Of a stretch of DNA of 45,826 nt, positions 8,632-17,204 are shown piece after piece. This stretch comes from a bacterium (GTDB taxonomy: Bacteria; Zhuqueibacterota; Zhuqueibacteria; Residuimicrobiales; Oceaniaggregativiventaceae), in assembly GCA_029565675.1 (NCBI GenBank), contig JAKQNP010000030.1:1-45826 (forward strand). Reading direction: 5' to 3'. A model generated the notes under the pieces. That model had not been told where the DNA came from, searched no databases, and was given only the letters and a program-made list of their open reading frames with translations. Every line of letters starts with the position of its first letter. Positions within the stretch are counted from its first letter, which is position 1. The position numbers and the translations under genes are program-made.

Positions 8632-9131
8632 AACGGCTGTTTATCGACATTCCGCAGCTGCTCCGCGCCGGAGACTCGATCAAATCGATTTCATGTGAAT
8701 ATCTGTTTCACCGCACCAATGACGGCCATTTTTCCCTGCTGGAAGTGGCAGAGTTTGCATCCTACTGCCGGCAGTGCCTGGACGCATTTTGTGTCCTCGC
8801 CTGTCCAGTCGAGGCTCTGGAACGAACCCCCTCCGGAACAATCAAACGCTTCAACATGCGCTGCGTTGGCTGCAAGAGTTGCATTCTGGCTTGCCCCTTT
8901 GGCACCATATTCCCGCAGGTGATCAATTATGTGACCACGCACTGCGATTACTGTCTCAATCAACTGGCAGACAACCCGGATTATGTGCCTCTGTGCGCCA
9001 AGACGGCACCTCCCAACACCTTCCAGATGCTTGAAATCGAAGCAGATAATCCCAAAAAACAAATCTTTTTGGTCGGCGACCATCTGGCGATCAAGAGCCC
9101 GAACTGGCGAAAAAAGGAGGGGCGGATATGA
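8628..9131 (+). CDS. HycB-like ferredoxin-type subunit
   Basis: 167 aa from the ATG at 8628, which overlaps the previous stop; AGGAGG lies 10 nt upstream, and a TTG two codons earlier is the alternative start. Cysteine sets C47-x2-C-x4-C-x3-C59 and C79-x2-C-x2-C-x3-C89 can bind two [4Fe-4S] clusters. C106-x2-C109 and C123 may bind part of a third site. Proteins of this shape (HycB, CooF and relatives) wire a peripheral electron-input module to a group 4 hydrogenase core. Its position between the flavin module and the NuoH-like gene fits that job. It overlaps the next gene by 4 nt. Confidence 0.8.
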   Translation: MKRLFIDIPQLLRAGDSIKSISCEYLFHRTNDGHFSLLEVAEFASYCRQCLDAFCVLACPVEALERTPSGTIKRFNMRCVGCKSCILACPFGTIFPQVINYVTTHCDYCLNQLADNPDYVPLCAKTAPPNTFQMLEIEADNPKKQIFLVGDHLAIKSPNWRKKEGRI

Positions 9132-10057
9132 GTCTGCAAATGGTGTTCTACCTGCTCGTCTTTCCGGGATTGCTCTTCACCGCCGTGCTGGGGTTGTCGA
9201 TCGGTTGGCTGGATCGCAAATTGTCAGCGCGTTTTCAGTATCGGGTTGGACCGCCGTTTTTGCAAAATTTTTATGATTTTATCAAACTGCTGGGCAAAGA
9301 GACGATTGTCGTGCGCGACTCGGTGCATTCGCTCTTTATCGCCGCCCCATTTGTCGCTTTTGCCATGCTGGTCTGTATCTCCACATTGATCGGGGTCGCA
9401 CTTTTTTATAAACAAGGTTTTCTCGGCGATCTCTTTGTGCTCATGTACCTGCTGATGATCTATTCGATTGCGCTTATCCTGGGCGGTTCCGCAACCGGCA
9501 ACGTCTACTCAAGCCTGGGTGCAGGACGCGAAATCAAGATGCTGCTGGCCGACGAACTCGCCTTTATTCTGATCTGCCTGGTAGCGATTGTCAAGGCAGG
9601 CTATGAAATCGGGTTGGCCGAAATTGCTGCGGTGCAACAGGCGCGAGGCGCTTTCATCGCCTCGCCGTCGGGAATCATCGCTTTTTTAATCGGGTTGATC
9701 TGCATTCAGGCAAAAATGGCCCTGCCGCCATTCAATATAGCGGAAGCTGAGACCGAGATCGTCGAAGGACCGTTGATGGAATACAGCGGACCGCCGCTGG
9801 CATTTTGGTATCTCAACCATTTCATGATGTTCACCATCTATCCGTTTCTCTTGATCTTGTTGTTCTGGGGCGGTTTTTCGGCAAACGGTCTGGGAATTTT
9901 GTGGTTCTCGCTCAAGTATCTGTTGATTGTGGTGGTCATGATTATCCTGAAAAACACCAATCCACGCGTGCGCATCGATTCCGCGCTGCGATTTTTTTGG
10001 CGAATAGCCTTTCCCATCAGTTTTATCGCCTTGGTCCTAGCCGTATTAGGAGTATAG
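9128..10057 (+). CDS. NuoH/MbhM/HycD-like membrane anchor subunit
   Basis: 309 aa with about eight hydrophobic helices. It belongs to the respiratory-chain NADH dehydrogenase subunit 1 family, which in group 4 hydrogenases anchors the soluble arm in the membrane and lines the entry of the ion path. Family signatures: GWLDRKLSARFQYRVGPP near residues 25-42, ALPPFNIAEAETEIVEGP near 197-214, and a acidic stretch ADELAF. It starts in a 4-nt overlap with the ferredoxin-type gene, with AAGGAGGGG upstream, and stops 3 nt before the NuoB-like gene. Confidence 0.9.
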   Translation: MSLQMVFYLLVFPGLLFTAVLGLSIGWLDRKLSARFQYRVGPPFLQNFYDFIKLLGKETIVVRDSVHSLFIAAPFVAFAMLVCISTLIGVALFYKQGFLGDLFVLMYLLMIYSIALILGGSATGNVYSSLGAGREIKMLLADELAFILICLVAIVKAGYEIGLAEIAAVQQARGAFIASPSGIIAFLIGLICIQAKMALPPFNIAEAETEIVEGPLMEYSGPPLAFWYLNHFMMFTIYPFLLILLFWGGFSANGLGILWFSLKYLLIVVVMIILKNTNPRVRIDSALRFFWRIAFPISFIALVLAVLGV

Positions 10058-10060
10058 AAT

Positions 10061-10480
10061 ATGGGATGGTACAACAAACGCCTGGCCAAATCAATCTGGG
10101 TTTTCCATATGAGCGGGTCGCCGTGCAACAATTGCGACATCGAAATCCTGGATTTGTTGACCCCGCGCTATGATTTGGAACGCCTGGGCATCAAGCTGGT
10201 CGGTTCGATCCGGCATGCCGATGTTTTGCTGGTCACCGGCATATTCAATCAGAAAGTCGCACCCAAACTCAAACGCATTTATGAACAAGCGCCCAAACCA
10301 ATTTTTGTCGTAGCCATTGGCACATGCCCGGCTTCCGGCTGTTGCTTCAAGGACAGCTATAACGCAGTTGCCAAGAGAGAAGATATCTTGCCGATTGACC
10401 TCTATATCCCGGGTTGCCCGCCAAAACCAGAAGCGATGATCGAGGGAGTTGCCAAGCTGGTGGAGGTGCTCAATGGCTAA
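10061..10480 (+). CDS. NuoB/MbhJ-like small subunit of group 4 [NiFe] hydrogenase
   Basis: 139 aa. It carries the proximal [4Fe-4S] cluster next to the Ni-Fe site. The four expected ligands are visible: SPCNNC (Cys22, Cys25), GTCPASG (Cys89) and IPGCPPKPE (Cys119). Two further cysteines (94, 95) are present. The protein is short, without the N-terminal flavodoxin-like extension or twin-arginine signal of uptake-type small subunits, as is normal for group 4 enzymes facing the cytoplasm. The last 8 nt overlap the NuoC-like gene. Confidence 0.92.
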   Translation: MGWYNKRLAKSIWVFHMSGSPCNNCDIEILDLLTPRYDLERLGIKLVGSIRHADVLLVTGIFNQKVAPKLKRIYEQAPKPIFVVAIGTCPASGCCFKDSYNAVAKREDILPIDLYIPGCPPKPEAMIEGVAKLVEVLNG

Positions 10481-10904
10481 AATGGACCAGTTTTTCGCTG
10501 AAATGGGAGGTCTGATCGGCAAGACCATCCGCAAACCCAAACGCATCTACTTCGATGTGGATAAAAACAATTTAACTCAGGTTGTCGAATATCTCTTCAA
10601 CCGGATGCACTGCCGATTATCGACCGCAACCGCCACCGAAACCTATCACAATCTGGAGGTGCTCTACCATTTTTCGCATGATGCAAGCGGCGATTACTAT
10701 TGTCCCCGCGTTTTGATCACGGACAAGCAAAAACCCGCTATCCCATCGATCACCCCCATCGTCAGAGGCGCCGAATGGATTGAACGCGAAATGTTTGATT
10801 TTTGGGGGATCGAATTTATCGGCCATCCCAATCTTATCCGGTTGCTGGCCAGGGATCATCCACAAGGGCTTGACAAGCCGCTGCGATTCAGGAGGGATAA
10901 ATGA
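10473..10904 (+). CDS. NuoC/MbhK-like 30-kDa subunit
   Basis: 143 aa from the ATG at 10473, preceded by GGAGGT at a good distance; a second ATG at 10482 is possible. The C-terminal part shows the complex I 30-kDa signature, EREMFDFWGIEFIGHPNL, followed by RLLARD. This subunit supports the interface between the large subunit and the rest of the peripheral arm and carries no cofactor. It is a free-standing gene, unlike HycE-type fusions of the C and D parts. It overlaps the large-subunit gene by 4 nt (ATGA). Confidence 0.9.
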   Translation: MAKMDQFFAEMGGLIGKTIRKPKRIYFDVDKNNLTQVVEYLFNRMHCRLSTATATETYHNLEVLYHFSHDASGDYYCPRVLITDKQKPAIPSITPIVRGAEWIEREMFDFWGIEFIGHPNLIRLLARDHPQGLDKPLRFRRDK

Positions 10905-12088
10905 ACAAAAACCAGATTCCGGTCGGCCCTTTCCATCCGCTTTTGGAAGAAGCGGAATATTTTAATATCACGGTCGAAGGAGAGACGGTGACCGATATCG
11001 AAATGGATATCGGTTGGATGCACCGCGGCCACGAGTTCATTTCTGAACAAAAGACCTTTACGCAATCCATTTTTTTGGTGGAGAGAATCTGCGGCATCTG
11101 TTCCACTTCGCATCCGATTGCATGTGTGCACGCTATCGAAGATATCGATAATGTCGAAATTCCATTGCGCGCGCGCTACATCCGTACATTGGTCGCCGAA
11201 TTGGAGCGCATCCACAGCCATTTGCTTTGGCTGGGTTTGGCCGGCCATTTTATCGGTTATGACACTCTGTGGATGTGGGCGTGGAAATACCGCGAACCGA
11301 TTTTGCAAATGTTTGAAATCATCTCCGGCAATCGCAATCACTACGGCATGATGCGGGTGGGGGGAGTCGCCCGAGACGTCGATGTCGACAAAATTGCTGC
11401 GTTGTCGAAAATACTCGATCAAGTCGATGAGAAAATGGAAATGATCGCCAAGGCAGCCAATGACGATCCAGTGCTGAAAAGCCGCTTGCAAGGCGTCGGC
11501 ATTCTCAAGCACCAGGATGCCGTCAATTTTTGTGCGGTTGGCCCGACCGCCCGCGCTTCGGGAGTCAAAATCGATGTGCGCAAAGACGAGCCGACAGATG
11601 CCTATGATCTGGTCGATTTCAAGGTTATCGTCCTCAAAAACGGCGATGTTTACGACAAAACCGTGGTGCGCCTGCTGGAAATTTTCGAATCGAGCAAAAT
11701 CATTCGCCAATGTATGAAAAAGCTGCGCACGGCAAACGGCCCGATACTCAATTCGGTCAAGGAAATCCCGCCAGGAGAGGGGATCGGCCGCTATGAAGCA
11801 CCGCGCGGCGAAGTTTTTCATTACATGCGCTCGGATGGCTCGAATCGGCCCATTCGCCACAAAGTCCGCGCTCCCAGTTTCAACAATATTCCGACTTATA
11901 TCGCGTCGTGCAAAGGTATCCCTTTGGCTGATGCATTGATCACTCTGGCGGCGGTGGATCCCTGCTACTGCTGCACCGAACGGGCGATTCGCATCAACCA
12001 CTCTGCGGAAGGGGCTCAGCCAATCGATCTGTTGCGTCTATCCCGTGAAAAGACAGAACGAATCAGGAGAACAATCCATGGAGCCTAG
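10901..12088 (+). CDS. Group 4 [NiFe] hydrogenase large (catalytic) subunit, NuoD/MbhL-like
   Basis: 395 aa. Both Ni-binding motifs are intact: L1, ERICGICSTSHPIACVHAIE (Cys64, Cys67, with His71), and L2, DPCYCCTER (Cys355, Cys358). This separates it from NuoD and from MbxL, which lack these cysteines, so it should be a true hydrogenase catalysing 2H+ + 2e- to and from H2. After Arg361 there is a 34-residue tail (AIRIN...IHGA). It resembles the C-terminal extension of HycE removed by the HycI protease, and such a protease gene closes this operon. The extra cysteine inside L2 (CYCC) is uncommon. The 3' end overlaps the next gene by 11 nt. Confidence 0.93.
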   Translation: MNKNQIPVGPFHPLLEEAEYFNITVEGETVTDIEMDIGWMHRGHEFISEQKTFTQSIFLVERICGICSTSHPIACVHAIEDIDNVEIPLRARYIRTLVAELERIHSHLLWLGLAGHFIGYDTLWMWAWKYREPILQMFEIISGNRNHYGMMRVGGVARDVDVDKIAALSKILDQVDEKMEMIAKAANDDPVLKSRLQGVGILKHQDAVNFCAVGPTARASGVKIDVRKDEPTDAYDLVDFKVIVLKNGDVYDKTVVRLLEIFESSKIIRQCMKKLRTANGPILNSVKEIPPGEGIGRYEAPRGEVFHYMRSDGSNRPIRHKVRAPSFNNIPTYIASCKGIPLADALITLAAVDPCYCCTERAIRINHSAEGAQPIDLLRLSREKTERIRRTIHGA

Positions 12089-13895
12089 TGCGCTGCTCAC
12101 CTTTTTGTTCTTGCCAGCTGCCGTTGCGGTGATCAACCTGTTTCTGCCGGTCCGGGCGGCAAAAGCGCTGACCCTCTTGACGCTGCTCTATCTGCTGTAC
12201 TGCGCCATCACACTGTGGCCATCTGCGTCCCTGGGATCGAGTTCAGTCTATCTGGGAGTCGACAGACTGGCTGCTTTTGTGCTGCTCTTCGCGCAGATTC
12301 TTTCAACCGTCATTCTGTTGTTTTCTCTCAAGGGAGTTCGGCGCGATATCGAGAGATTCTTTTTCGTCCTGTTTCCCTTGACTGTCGCCTTTTGCAACGG
12401 CGTTCTGCTCAGTCGCCATGCATTGCTGTTTCTCATCTTTTGGGGTCTGTCTGGAGTCAGCCTTTACCTATTTGCTCTGCTCGGCAAAGACGCAGAAGCC
12501 TCAGCGGCAGCCAAAAAGACTTTTATCATCATCGGCGGCAGCGACGTCTTTTTGATTCTGGGGCTGGTCTTGCTCATCGGATCGCGGCCGGTCGACCTTT
12601 GGTGGCTGGACAAACTCAACCTGCGGCCGGAAGCGCCGCTCTATTGGTTGGCATTTGTCTCGCTTTTGATCGCCAGTCTGGCCAAAGCCGGCGGTTTTCC
12701 GCTGCACACCTGGGTGCCTGATTTCAGCAAAAGCTCACCTATCGAGTCTGTGGCTTTGTTGCCGGCCTCGCTGGACAAATTGCTGGGCATTTTTTTGCTG
12801 GCTCGCATGATGACGTCATTGTTTGTCGTCGGTTTGACCGTCAAGATGATCGTCGTCAGCATCGGCGCATTTACCATCATCAGCGCTGTCATGATGGCTC
12901 TGAGCCAGCACAATGGAAGGCGCATGCTGGGTTATCACGCGGTGAGCCAGGTGGGATATATGATCATGGGGGTGGGCAGTGGGAATCCTCTTGCCTTTGC
13001 CGGCGGGCTTTTTCACATGATCAATCACACTATTTACAAATCCAACCTCTTTCTATCCCTGGGGTCAGTCGAAAAACAAACCGGCAGCAGCGAATTTGAT
13101 GATCTGGGTGGACTCGCCAAATCGATGCCTTTGACGTTTATCATGGCATTGGTCGGGGCATTGGCGATCTCCGGCATTCCGCCCTTTAACGGCTTCTTTT
13201 CCAAATGGATGATCTATCAAGGGTTGCTGGAAACTGCAAAAACACTGCCGGTCGGTTACCAGCTGTGGATGTTGATCTGTTTGATCCTCGCCATCTTTGG
13301 CAGCGCCTTGACTTTGGCCAGTTTCGTCAAATTTCTCCATGCGGTTTTTCTCGGCCGCAATCCCGGCACCCATAAAGTCCGCGAAGCACCGATCAATCAA
13401 TGGCTGGCAACCGGTATTCTGGCAATTCTTTGCGCGATTTTTGGTCTCTTTGCTGTGGCCTTACCGCTTAAAAAGCTGATCGTACCGGTCATGGTCGATC
13501 TGGGGATGCCAGAGGCCATGCAGTTTATCGGTTTCTTTCATCCGCTGCTGCTGTTGGGTCTGTTTGCTGTTGTTTTTGGCCTTGGAATATTGCTCTATTT
13601 TCTGGTACGAACAGTACGCTATGACGATGTTTATCTCGGCGGTCAGCCGGCGGATCCGCGTTTTCGCATCACAGGCAGCGATTTTTACCGCGAAGTGCGG
13701 GAAATGCCGGTGCTCAACAAAATATTTGCCGCGGCAGATAAAAAATACTGCGATGTCTATGAAATGGGGAGCAAAGGTACCTTTGCTTTTTCCGGTTGGC
13801 TGCAAAAGTTGCATCCGGGTCTTTTACCGCTCTATATTTTATATATTTTCCTCGGTCTGCTGATTTTGGGACTCGTGATCAATATCGGAGGGTGA
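12078..13895 (+). CDS. NuoL/MrpA-N-terminal-like antiporter subunit
   Basis: 605 aa, roughly 14-16 membrane helices. ATG at 12078 has CAGGAGAAC just upstream; earlier in-frame codons lie inside the large-subunit gene. It belongs to the proton-antiporter-like family (NuoL, MrpA N-terminal part, HyfB). SLAKAGGFPLHTWVPDF around Lys203 (TM7 lysine), ASLDKLL and INHTIYKSNLF are retained. The TM5 glutamate, in a W-E context in most relatives, is replaced by glycine (FWGLSG, Gly123). A soluble C-terminal extension (about 515-575) resembles that of hydrogenase-type antiporter subunits. Only 1 nt separates it from the gene for the missing MrpA C-terminal part. Confidence 0.86.
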   Translation: MEPSALLTFLFLPAAVAVINLFLPVRAAKALTLLTLLYLLYCAITLWPSASLGSSSVYLGVDRLAAFVLLFAQILSTVILLFSLKGVRRDIERFFFVLFPLTVAFCNGVLLSRHALLFLIFWGLSGVSLYLFALLGKDAEASAAAKKTFIIIGGSDVFLILGLVLLIGSRPVDLWWLDKLNLRPEAPLYWLAFVSLLIASLAKAGGFPLHTWVPDFSKSSPIESVALLPASLDKLLGIFLLARMMTSLFVVGLTVKMIVVSIGAFTIISAVMMALSQHNGRRMLGYHAVSQVGYMIMGVGSGNPLAFAGGLFHMINHTIYKSNLFLSLGSVEKQTGSSEFDDLGGLAKSMPLTFIMALVGALAISGIPPFNGFFSKWMIYQGLLETAKTLPVGYQLWMLICLILAIFGSALTLASFVKFLHAVFLGRNPGTHKVREAPINQWLATGILAILCAIFGLFAVALPLKKLIVPVMVDLGMPEAMQFIGFFHPLLLLGLFAVVFGLGILLYFLVRTVRYDDVYLGGQPADPRFRITGSDFYREVREMPVLNKIFAAADKKYCDVYEMGSKGTFAFSGWLQKLHPGLLPLYILYIFLGLLILGLVINIGG

Positions 13896-13896
13896 G

Positions 13897-14442
13897 ATGC
13901 CGATAGAAAGCTGGTTGATCTATACACTGGGAATCATGTTGCTCGGTTCGATTGTGGCTCTGGAAATCCGCGATATTCTCTCGGCGATCATCGCCATTGG
14001 CATCGTCGGACTCGCGGTTTCCGCCGCTTTTCTCTTCCTGCAGGCGCCTGACCTGGCAATTGTGCAATTCTTGTTCGAAATCTTTGCCCTGGTCATCCTG
14101 GTGCGCGCCTTTATTGGCAAAAAGGCGCATGCCGATACTTTATCGATTCACAAGGTTTATGCCTTTCTGGTTGCTCTGGCGCTGGTGGCGTTTTTTTTCC
14201 TCTTCACACCCGTTTTTCGATCTTTGCCGCCGTTTGGTGAACCTCTGCTGACCACCAGCAGCCATTATCTCACGCATGGCCCGCAGGAGACAGGGGCAGC
14301 CAATATCGTCGCATCGATCGTCCTCGATTACCGCGCTTACGATACGATGGGAGAGGTGACGGTCCTGTTTACCGCCATTCTTGGGGCCCTGACCGTCTTG
14401 CGCATGTCGCGCCAGACCCAAAAGGGGAGGGAGCCAAAATGA
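13897..14442 (+). CDS. MbhD/MbhE-like subunit (MrpA C-terminal part)
   Basis: 181 aa with about six helices. The first half matches the DUF4040/MbhD type (QAPDLAIVQFLFEIFALVIL). The second half matches MbhE and the end of MrpA, with TGAANIVASIVLDYRAYDT followed by GEVTVLFTAILGAL. In Bacillus MrpA these follow the NuoL-like part in one chain, and in Pyrococcus Mbh they are two genes, so here an intermediate arrangement is seen: D and E fused, and split from the NuoL-like part. The role is in the ion path between antiporter-like subunits. It overlaps the mrpB-like gene by 4 nt. Confidence 0.85.
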   Translation: MPIESWLIYTLGIMLLGSIVALEIRDILSAIIAIGIVGLAVSAAFLFLQAPDLAIVQFLFEIFALVILVRAFIGKKAHADTLSIHKVYAFLVALALVAFFFLFTPVFRSLPPFGEPLLTTSSHYLTHGPQETGAANIVASIVLDYRAYDTMGEVTVLFTAILGALTVLRMSRQTQKGREPK

Positions 14443-14888
14443 AGGATTCACATGGCATGACACCCATCGTCAAAACCGTTACCAGGGTAAGCGTTTGGCT
14501 GATTCTTCTCTATGGTTGTTACATCATATTGCATGGCCATCTGACGCCGGGCGGAGGTTTTGCCGGCGGCGTCGTGATCGCCTTGGCCTTTTTGAACGTC
14601 ATGCTCGCTTACGGCAAATCTTTCACGGCTGAATGGCTCAATATTCGGCTGCTCAAGGATATTGAAGCCGCCAGCATTACCCTTTTTCTCGTCCTGGGCT
14701 TGCTGGGCATCGCTTTTGGCAATGCCTTTCTGGCCAATTTTCTCGGCAAAGGTGAAATGTTCTCCCTCTTTAGCTCCGGCACCATTCCTCTCTTCAATAT
14801 TATTATCGGCATCAAAGTGGCTCTTTCGCTTTTTCTGGTCGTCTGGGTATTGGCCGATATCGACTCAGCAAAAGGAGGGGATTTATGA
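14439..14888 (+). CDS. MrpB/MbhF-like subunit
   Basis: 149 aa with four helices. The MnhB signature is clear: TPIVKTVTRV at the N-terminus, then HGHLTPGGGFAGGVVIALAF. Small Mrp subunit required for assembly and Na+/H+ exchange. ATGA overlaps with both neighbours show strict coupling in the operon. Confidence 0.9.
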   Translation: MKDSHGMTPIVKTVTRVSVWLILLYGCYIILHGHLTPGGGFAGGVVIALAFLNVMLAYGKSFTAEWLNIRLLKDIEAASITLFLVLGLLGIAFGNAFLANFLGKGEMFSLFSSGTIPLFNIIIGIKVALSLFLVVWVLADIDSAKGGDL

Positions 14889-15223
14889 TTCTCTACCTGA
14901 TGTGTTTTGCACTGTTTTTGGTCGGACTGTATGGTTTGCTGACGAAACGAGACCTGATCAAAATCATCCTCTCCAGCGCCATCATGGGCTATTCCACCAA
15001 CCTTTTCTTGGTGCTTTTCGGCTACCGACGCGATGCGACCTATGCGATTCTGACGCCGAACAACAGCGGTCAAGCTATGGTTGATCCACTGCCGCAAGCT
15101 CTGGTTCTGACATCGATCGTGATTGAACTGGGAATTACCGCGCTTCTGGTCGCGCTGGCGATTCGCTTGTATCAAAAGTATGGCACTTTTGATATCACAA
15201 AAATGAGGAGCTTGAAAGGATGA
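14885..15223 (+). CDS. MrpC/MbhG-like (NuoK-type) subunit
   Basis: 112 aa, three helices. It matches MrpC / NuoK: GLYGLLTKRDLIKIILSS, then NSGQAMVDPLPQALVLTSIV and IELGITALLVALAIRLY. NuoK-like subunits carry acidic residues in their helices that take part in ion transfer; Glu in VIELGIT is present here. Overlaps the mrpD-like gene by 4 nt. Confidence 0.92.
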   Translation: MILYLMCFALFLVGLYGLLTKRDLIKIILSSAIMGYSTNLFLVLFGYRRDATYAILTPNNSGQAMVDPLPQALVLTSIVIELGITALLVALAIRLYQKYGTFDITKMRSLKG

Positions 15224-16701
15224 TTCTTCCTTATTTTGTCCTTCTGCCGCTGCTCGCCGCATTCTTGATCGCTTTGCTCGCTGGAAAGAAAGACGATTGG
15301 GCCATCGCACTCTCTTTTATGGCAACCCTGTCGATCCTGGCGCTTTCGGTTTTCGGTTTTATAACCATGCGCGAACAGACTTTCACCTATGCCATGAGCG
15401 GCTGGAATATCCCAATTGGTATCTGCCTTGTCCAGGATGCTCTCAGCCTGTTTATGCTCTTTATGATCAGTTTGATCGCCCTGACGTCCCTCTGTTTTTC
15501 GGTGCAGTATATCCGACATCTGGCACAGGACTGGAAATATTACGCTCTTTTTATGCTTTTGCTGACCGGCATGAACGGAGTTGTGGTTACCGGTGATCTT
15601 TTTAATCTCTACGTTTTTATGGAGATCGCATTGATCGCCGCTTTTGCCCTGGTGGCCTATGGTTGCCGCGCCGAGGAATATGAAGCCTCCTTCAAGTATG
15701 CCATTATGGGCGGCTTTTCATCTTCCGTGATCCTGATAGCCATTGCCCTGACCTACAGTTCCACTTCAACTTTAACTCTTGCCGGTATTGCTCAAGCGTT
15801 GCCGGGCCTGGATCAGCGGTTGGTGATGTGGATTGCGGCTCTTTTTCTGGTTGGATTTGGCTTGAAAGCCGCGGCCATACCTTTTCACACCTGGTTGCCG
15901 GATGCCCATTCATCTGCGCCAGCGCCAATTTCGTCGATGCTTTCGGGTGTGTTGATCAAGGCTCTCGGCATTTATGTGCTGATCAGGTTATTTTACAATG
16001 TCTTCAACGCACCACCCCTGTTCATGAATCTTTTGCTGATCATCGGATCGGTGTCGATCATGCTGGGTGTCTTCCTGGCCATTGGCCAATGGGATCTCAA
16101 ACGCTTGTTGGCTTATCACAGCATCAGTCAGATCGGCTATATTTTGCTCGGTTTGGGGTTGGCGACTCCGTTGGGAATCCTGGGTGCTGTTTTTCATCTT
16201 TTCAATCATGCGATTTTCAAATCGTTGCTCTTTTACGGCGCCGGAGCGGTGGAAATGGTTTTGGGAACCCGCAATCTCAAAAAAATGGGCAAACTTGCCC
16301 ATCTTTTACCAATCACCGCCGGCACCAACATGGTGGCTTCCCTGTCGATTTCCGGCATTCCGCCATTCAATGGGTTTTTCAGCAAATTGATCTTGATCAT
16401 TGCGGCCATTCAAGCTGGCCACCCGGTCTATGCCTTTTGGGCGATTCTCGGCAGCCTGTTGACGCTGGCTTCGTTTATGAAGGTGCAGCGCTACGGTTTT
16501 TATGGTGAAGTCGAACACCAAAAGCCGAACATCATGCCTGGCAAACTGATTCACGCTGCAATGCTGATCCTGGCGGTGATCTGTCTCTTGTCGAGCCTTT
16601 TTATAGTGCCGGGTATTCGCGAACACACATTGGATCCCGTGGTTGATGTGATTAACAACAAGATCCACTATATCGAGTTGGTTTACGGGAGGGCGCTATG
16701 A
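15220..16701 (+). CDS. MrpD/MbhH-like antiporter subunit
   Basis: 493 aa, about 14 helices. The key residues of the antiporter family are present: the TM5 glutamate in NLYVFMEIALIAAFAL (Glu135), the TM7 lysine in VGFGLKAAAIPFHTWLPDAH (Lys216), and FNHAIFKSLLF. It therefore looks competent for ion translocation, unlike the other antiporter-like subunit of this operon, which lost the TM5 glutamate. It is the counterpart of MbhH in Mbh hydrogenases and MrpD in Mrp antiporters. Overlaps the mrpE-like gene by 4 nt. Confidence 0.93.
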   Translation: MILPYFVLLPLLAAFLIALLAGKKDDWAIALSFMATLSILALSVFGFITMREQTFTYAMSGWNIPIGICLVQDALSLFMLFMISLIALTSLCFSVQYIRHLAQDWKYYALFMLLLTGMNGVVVTGDLFNLYVFMEIALIAAFALVAYGCRAEEYEASFKYAIMGGFSSSVILIAIALTYSSTSTLTLAGIAQALPGLDQRLVMWIAALFLVGFGLKAAAIPFHTWLPDAHSSAPAPISSMLSGVLIKALGIYVLIRLFYNVFNAPPLFMNLLLIIGSVSIMLGVFLAIGQWDLKRLLAYHSISQIGYILLGLGLATPLGILGAVFHLFNHAIFKSLLFYGAGAVEMVLGTRNLKKMGKLAHLLPITAGTNMVASLSISGIPPFNGFFSKLILIIAAIQAGHPVYAFWAILGSLLTLASFMKVQRYGFYGEVEHQKPNIMPGKLIHAAMLILAVICLLSSLFIVPGIREHTLDPVVDVINNKIHYIELVYGRAL

Positions 16702-17204
16702 CCACGCAAACCAAAAGCCGTCTGATTGTCTTTGTGTTGTCTGCCCTGGTGTGGTGGGCTTTGACCGATATCGGCAAGATCGAGGAAGCTTTGATCGGAG
16801 TCATCGTAGCAGCGATTGTCAGTTTGTTGGCCGGCAAGTTTCTTCTCACTGCCGAAAAACCAGGCCGCTGGCTTCGACGGCTGAAATATGCACTGATTTA
16901 TTTTTTCCACTTCCTGTGGGAAATGGTCAAGGCCAATTTTCATGTCGCCTATCTGGTCATTCATCCCATGACACCGATTAAACCTGGAATTGTGCGTATC
17001 AAAACCAAACTGACAGGCGAAATCGCCCAAACCGTGCTGGCCAATTCCATCACCTTGACTCCCGGCACGTTGACCGTCGACATCGATCCGCAAAAGCAAC
17101 TGCTCTACATCCACTGGATCGATATGAAAAGCACGGCACTGGAAGAGTCGACTGAGCAAATCGCCGGCCGTTTCCAGAATCTATTGCTGGAGGTGTTTGA
17201 ATGA
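16698..17204 (+). CDS. MrpE/MbhA-like subunit
   Basis: 168 aa. Two or three N-terminal helices are followed by the characteristic MrpE cytoplasmic part: IVRIKTKLTGEIAQTVLANS, ITLTPGTLTVDID, LYIHWID. This is the usual first gene of Pyrococcus mbh operons, but here the E-F-G group comes after D, as in Mrp antiporter operons. Overlaps the mrpF-like gene by 4 nt. Confidence 0.9.
   Translation: MTTQTKSRLIVFVLSALVWWALTDIGKIEEALIGVIVAAIVSLLAGKFLLTAEKPGRWLRRLKYALIYFFHFLWEMVKANFHVAYLVIHPMTPIKPGIVRIKTKLTGEIAQTVLANSITLTPGTLTVDIDPQKQLLYIHWIDMKSTALEESTEQIAGRFQNLLLEVFE

Noticed and set aside
10901-12088. Reading the large subunit as complex I NuoD or MbxL
   Set aside because: Both CxxC nickel motifs are present and a HycI protease and hyp genes are nearby, so it is a true [NiFe] hydrogenase.
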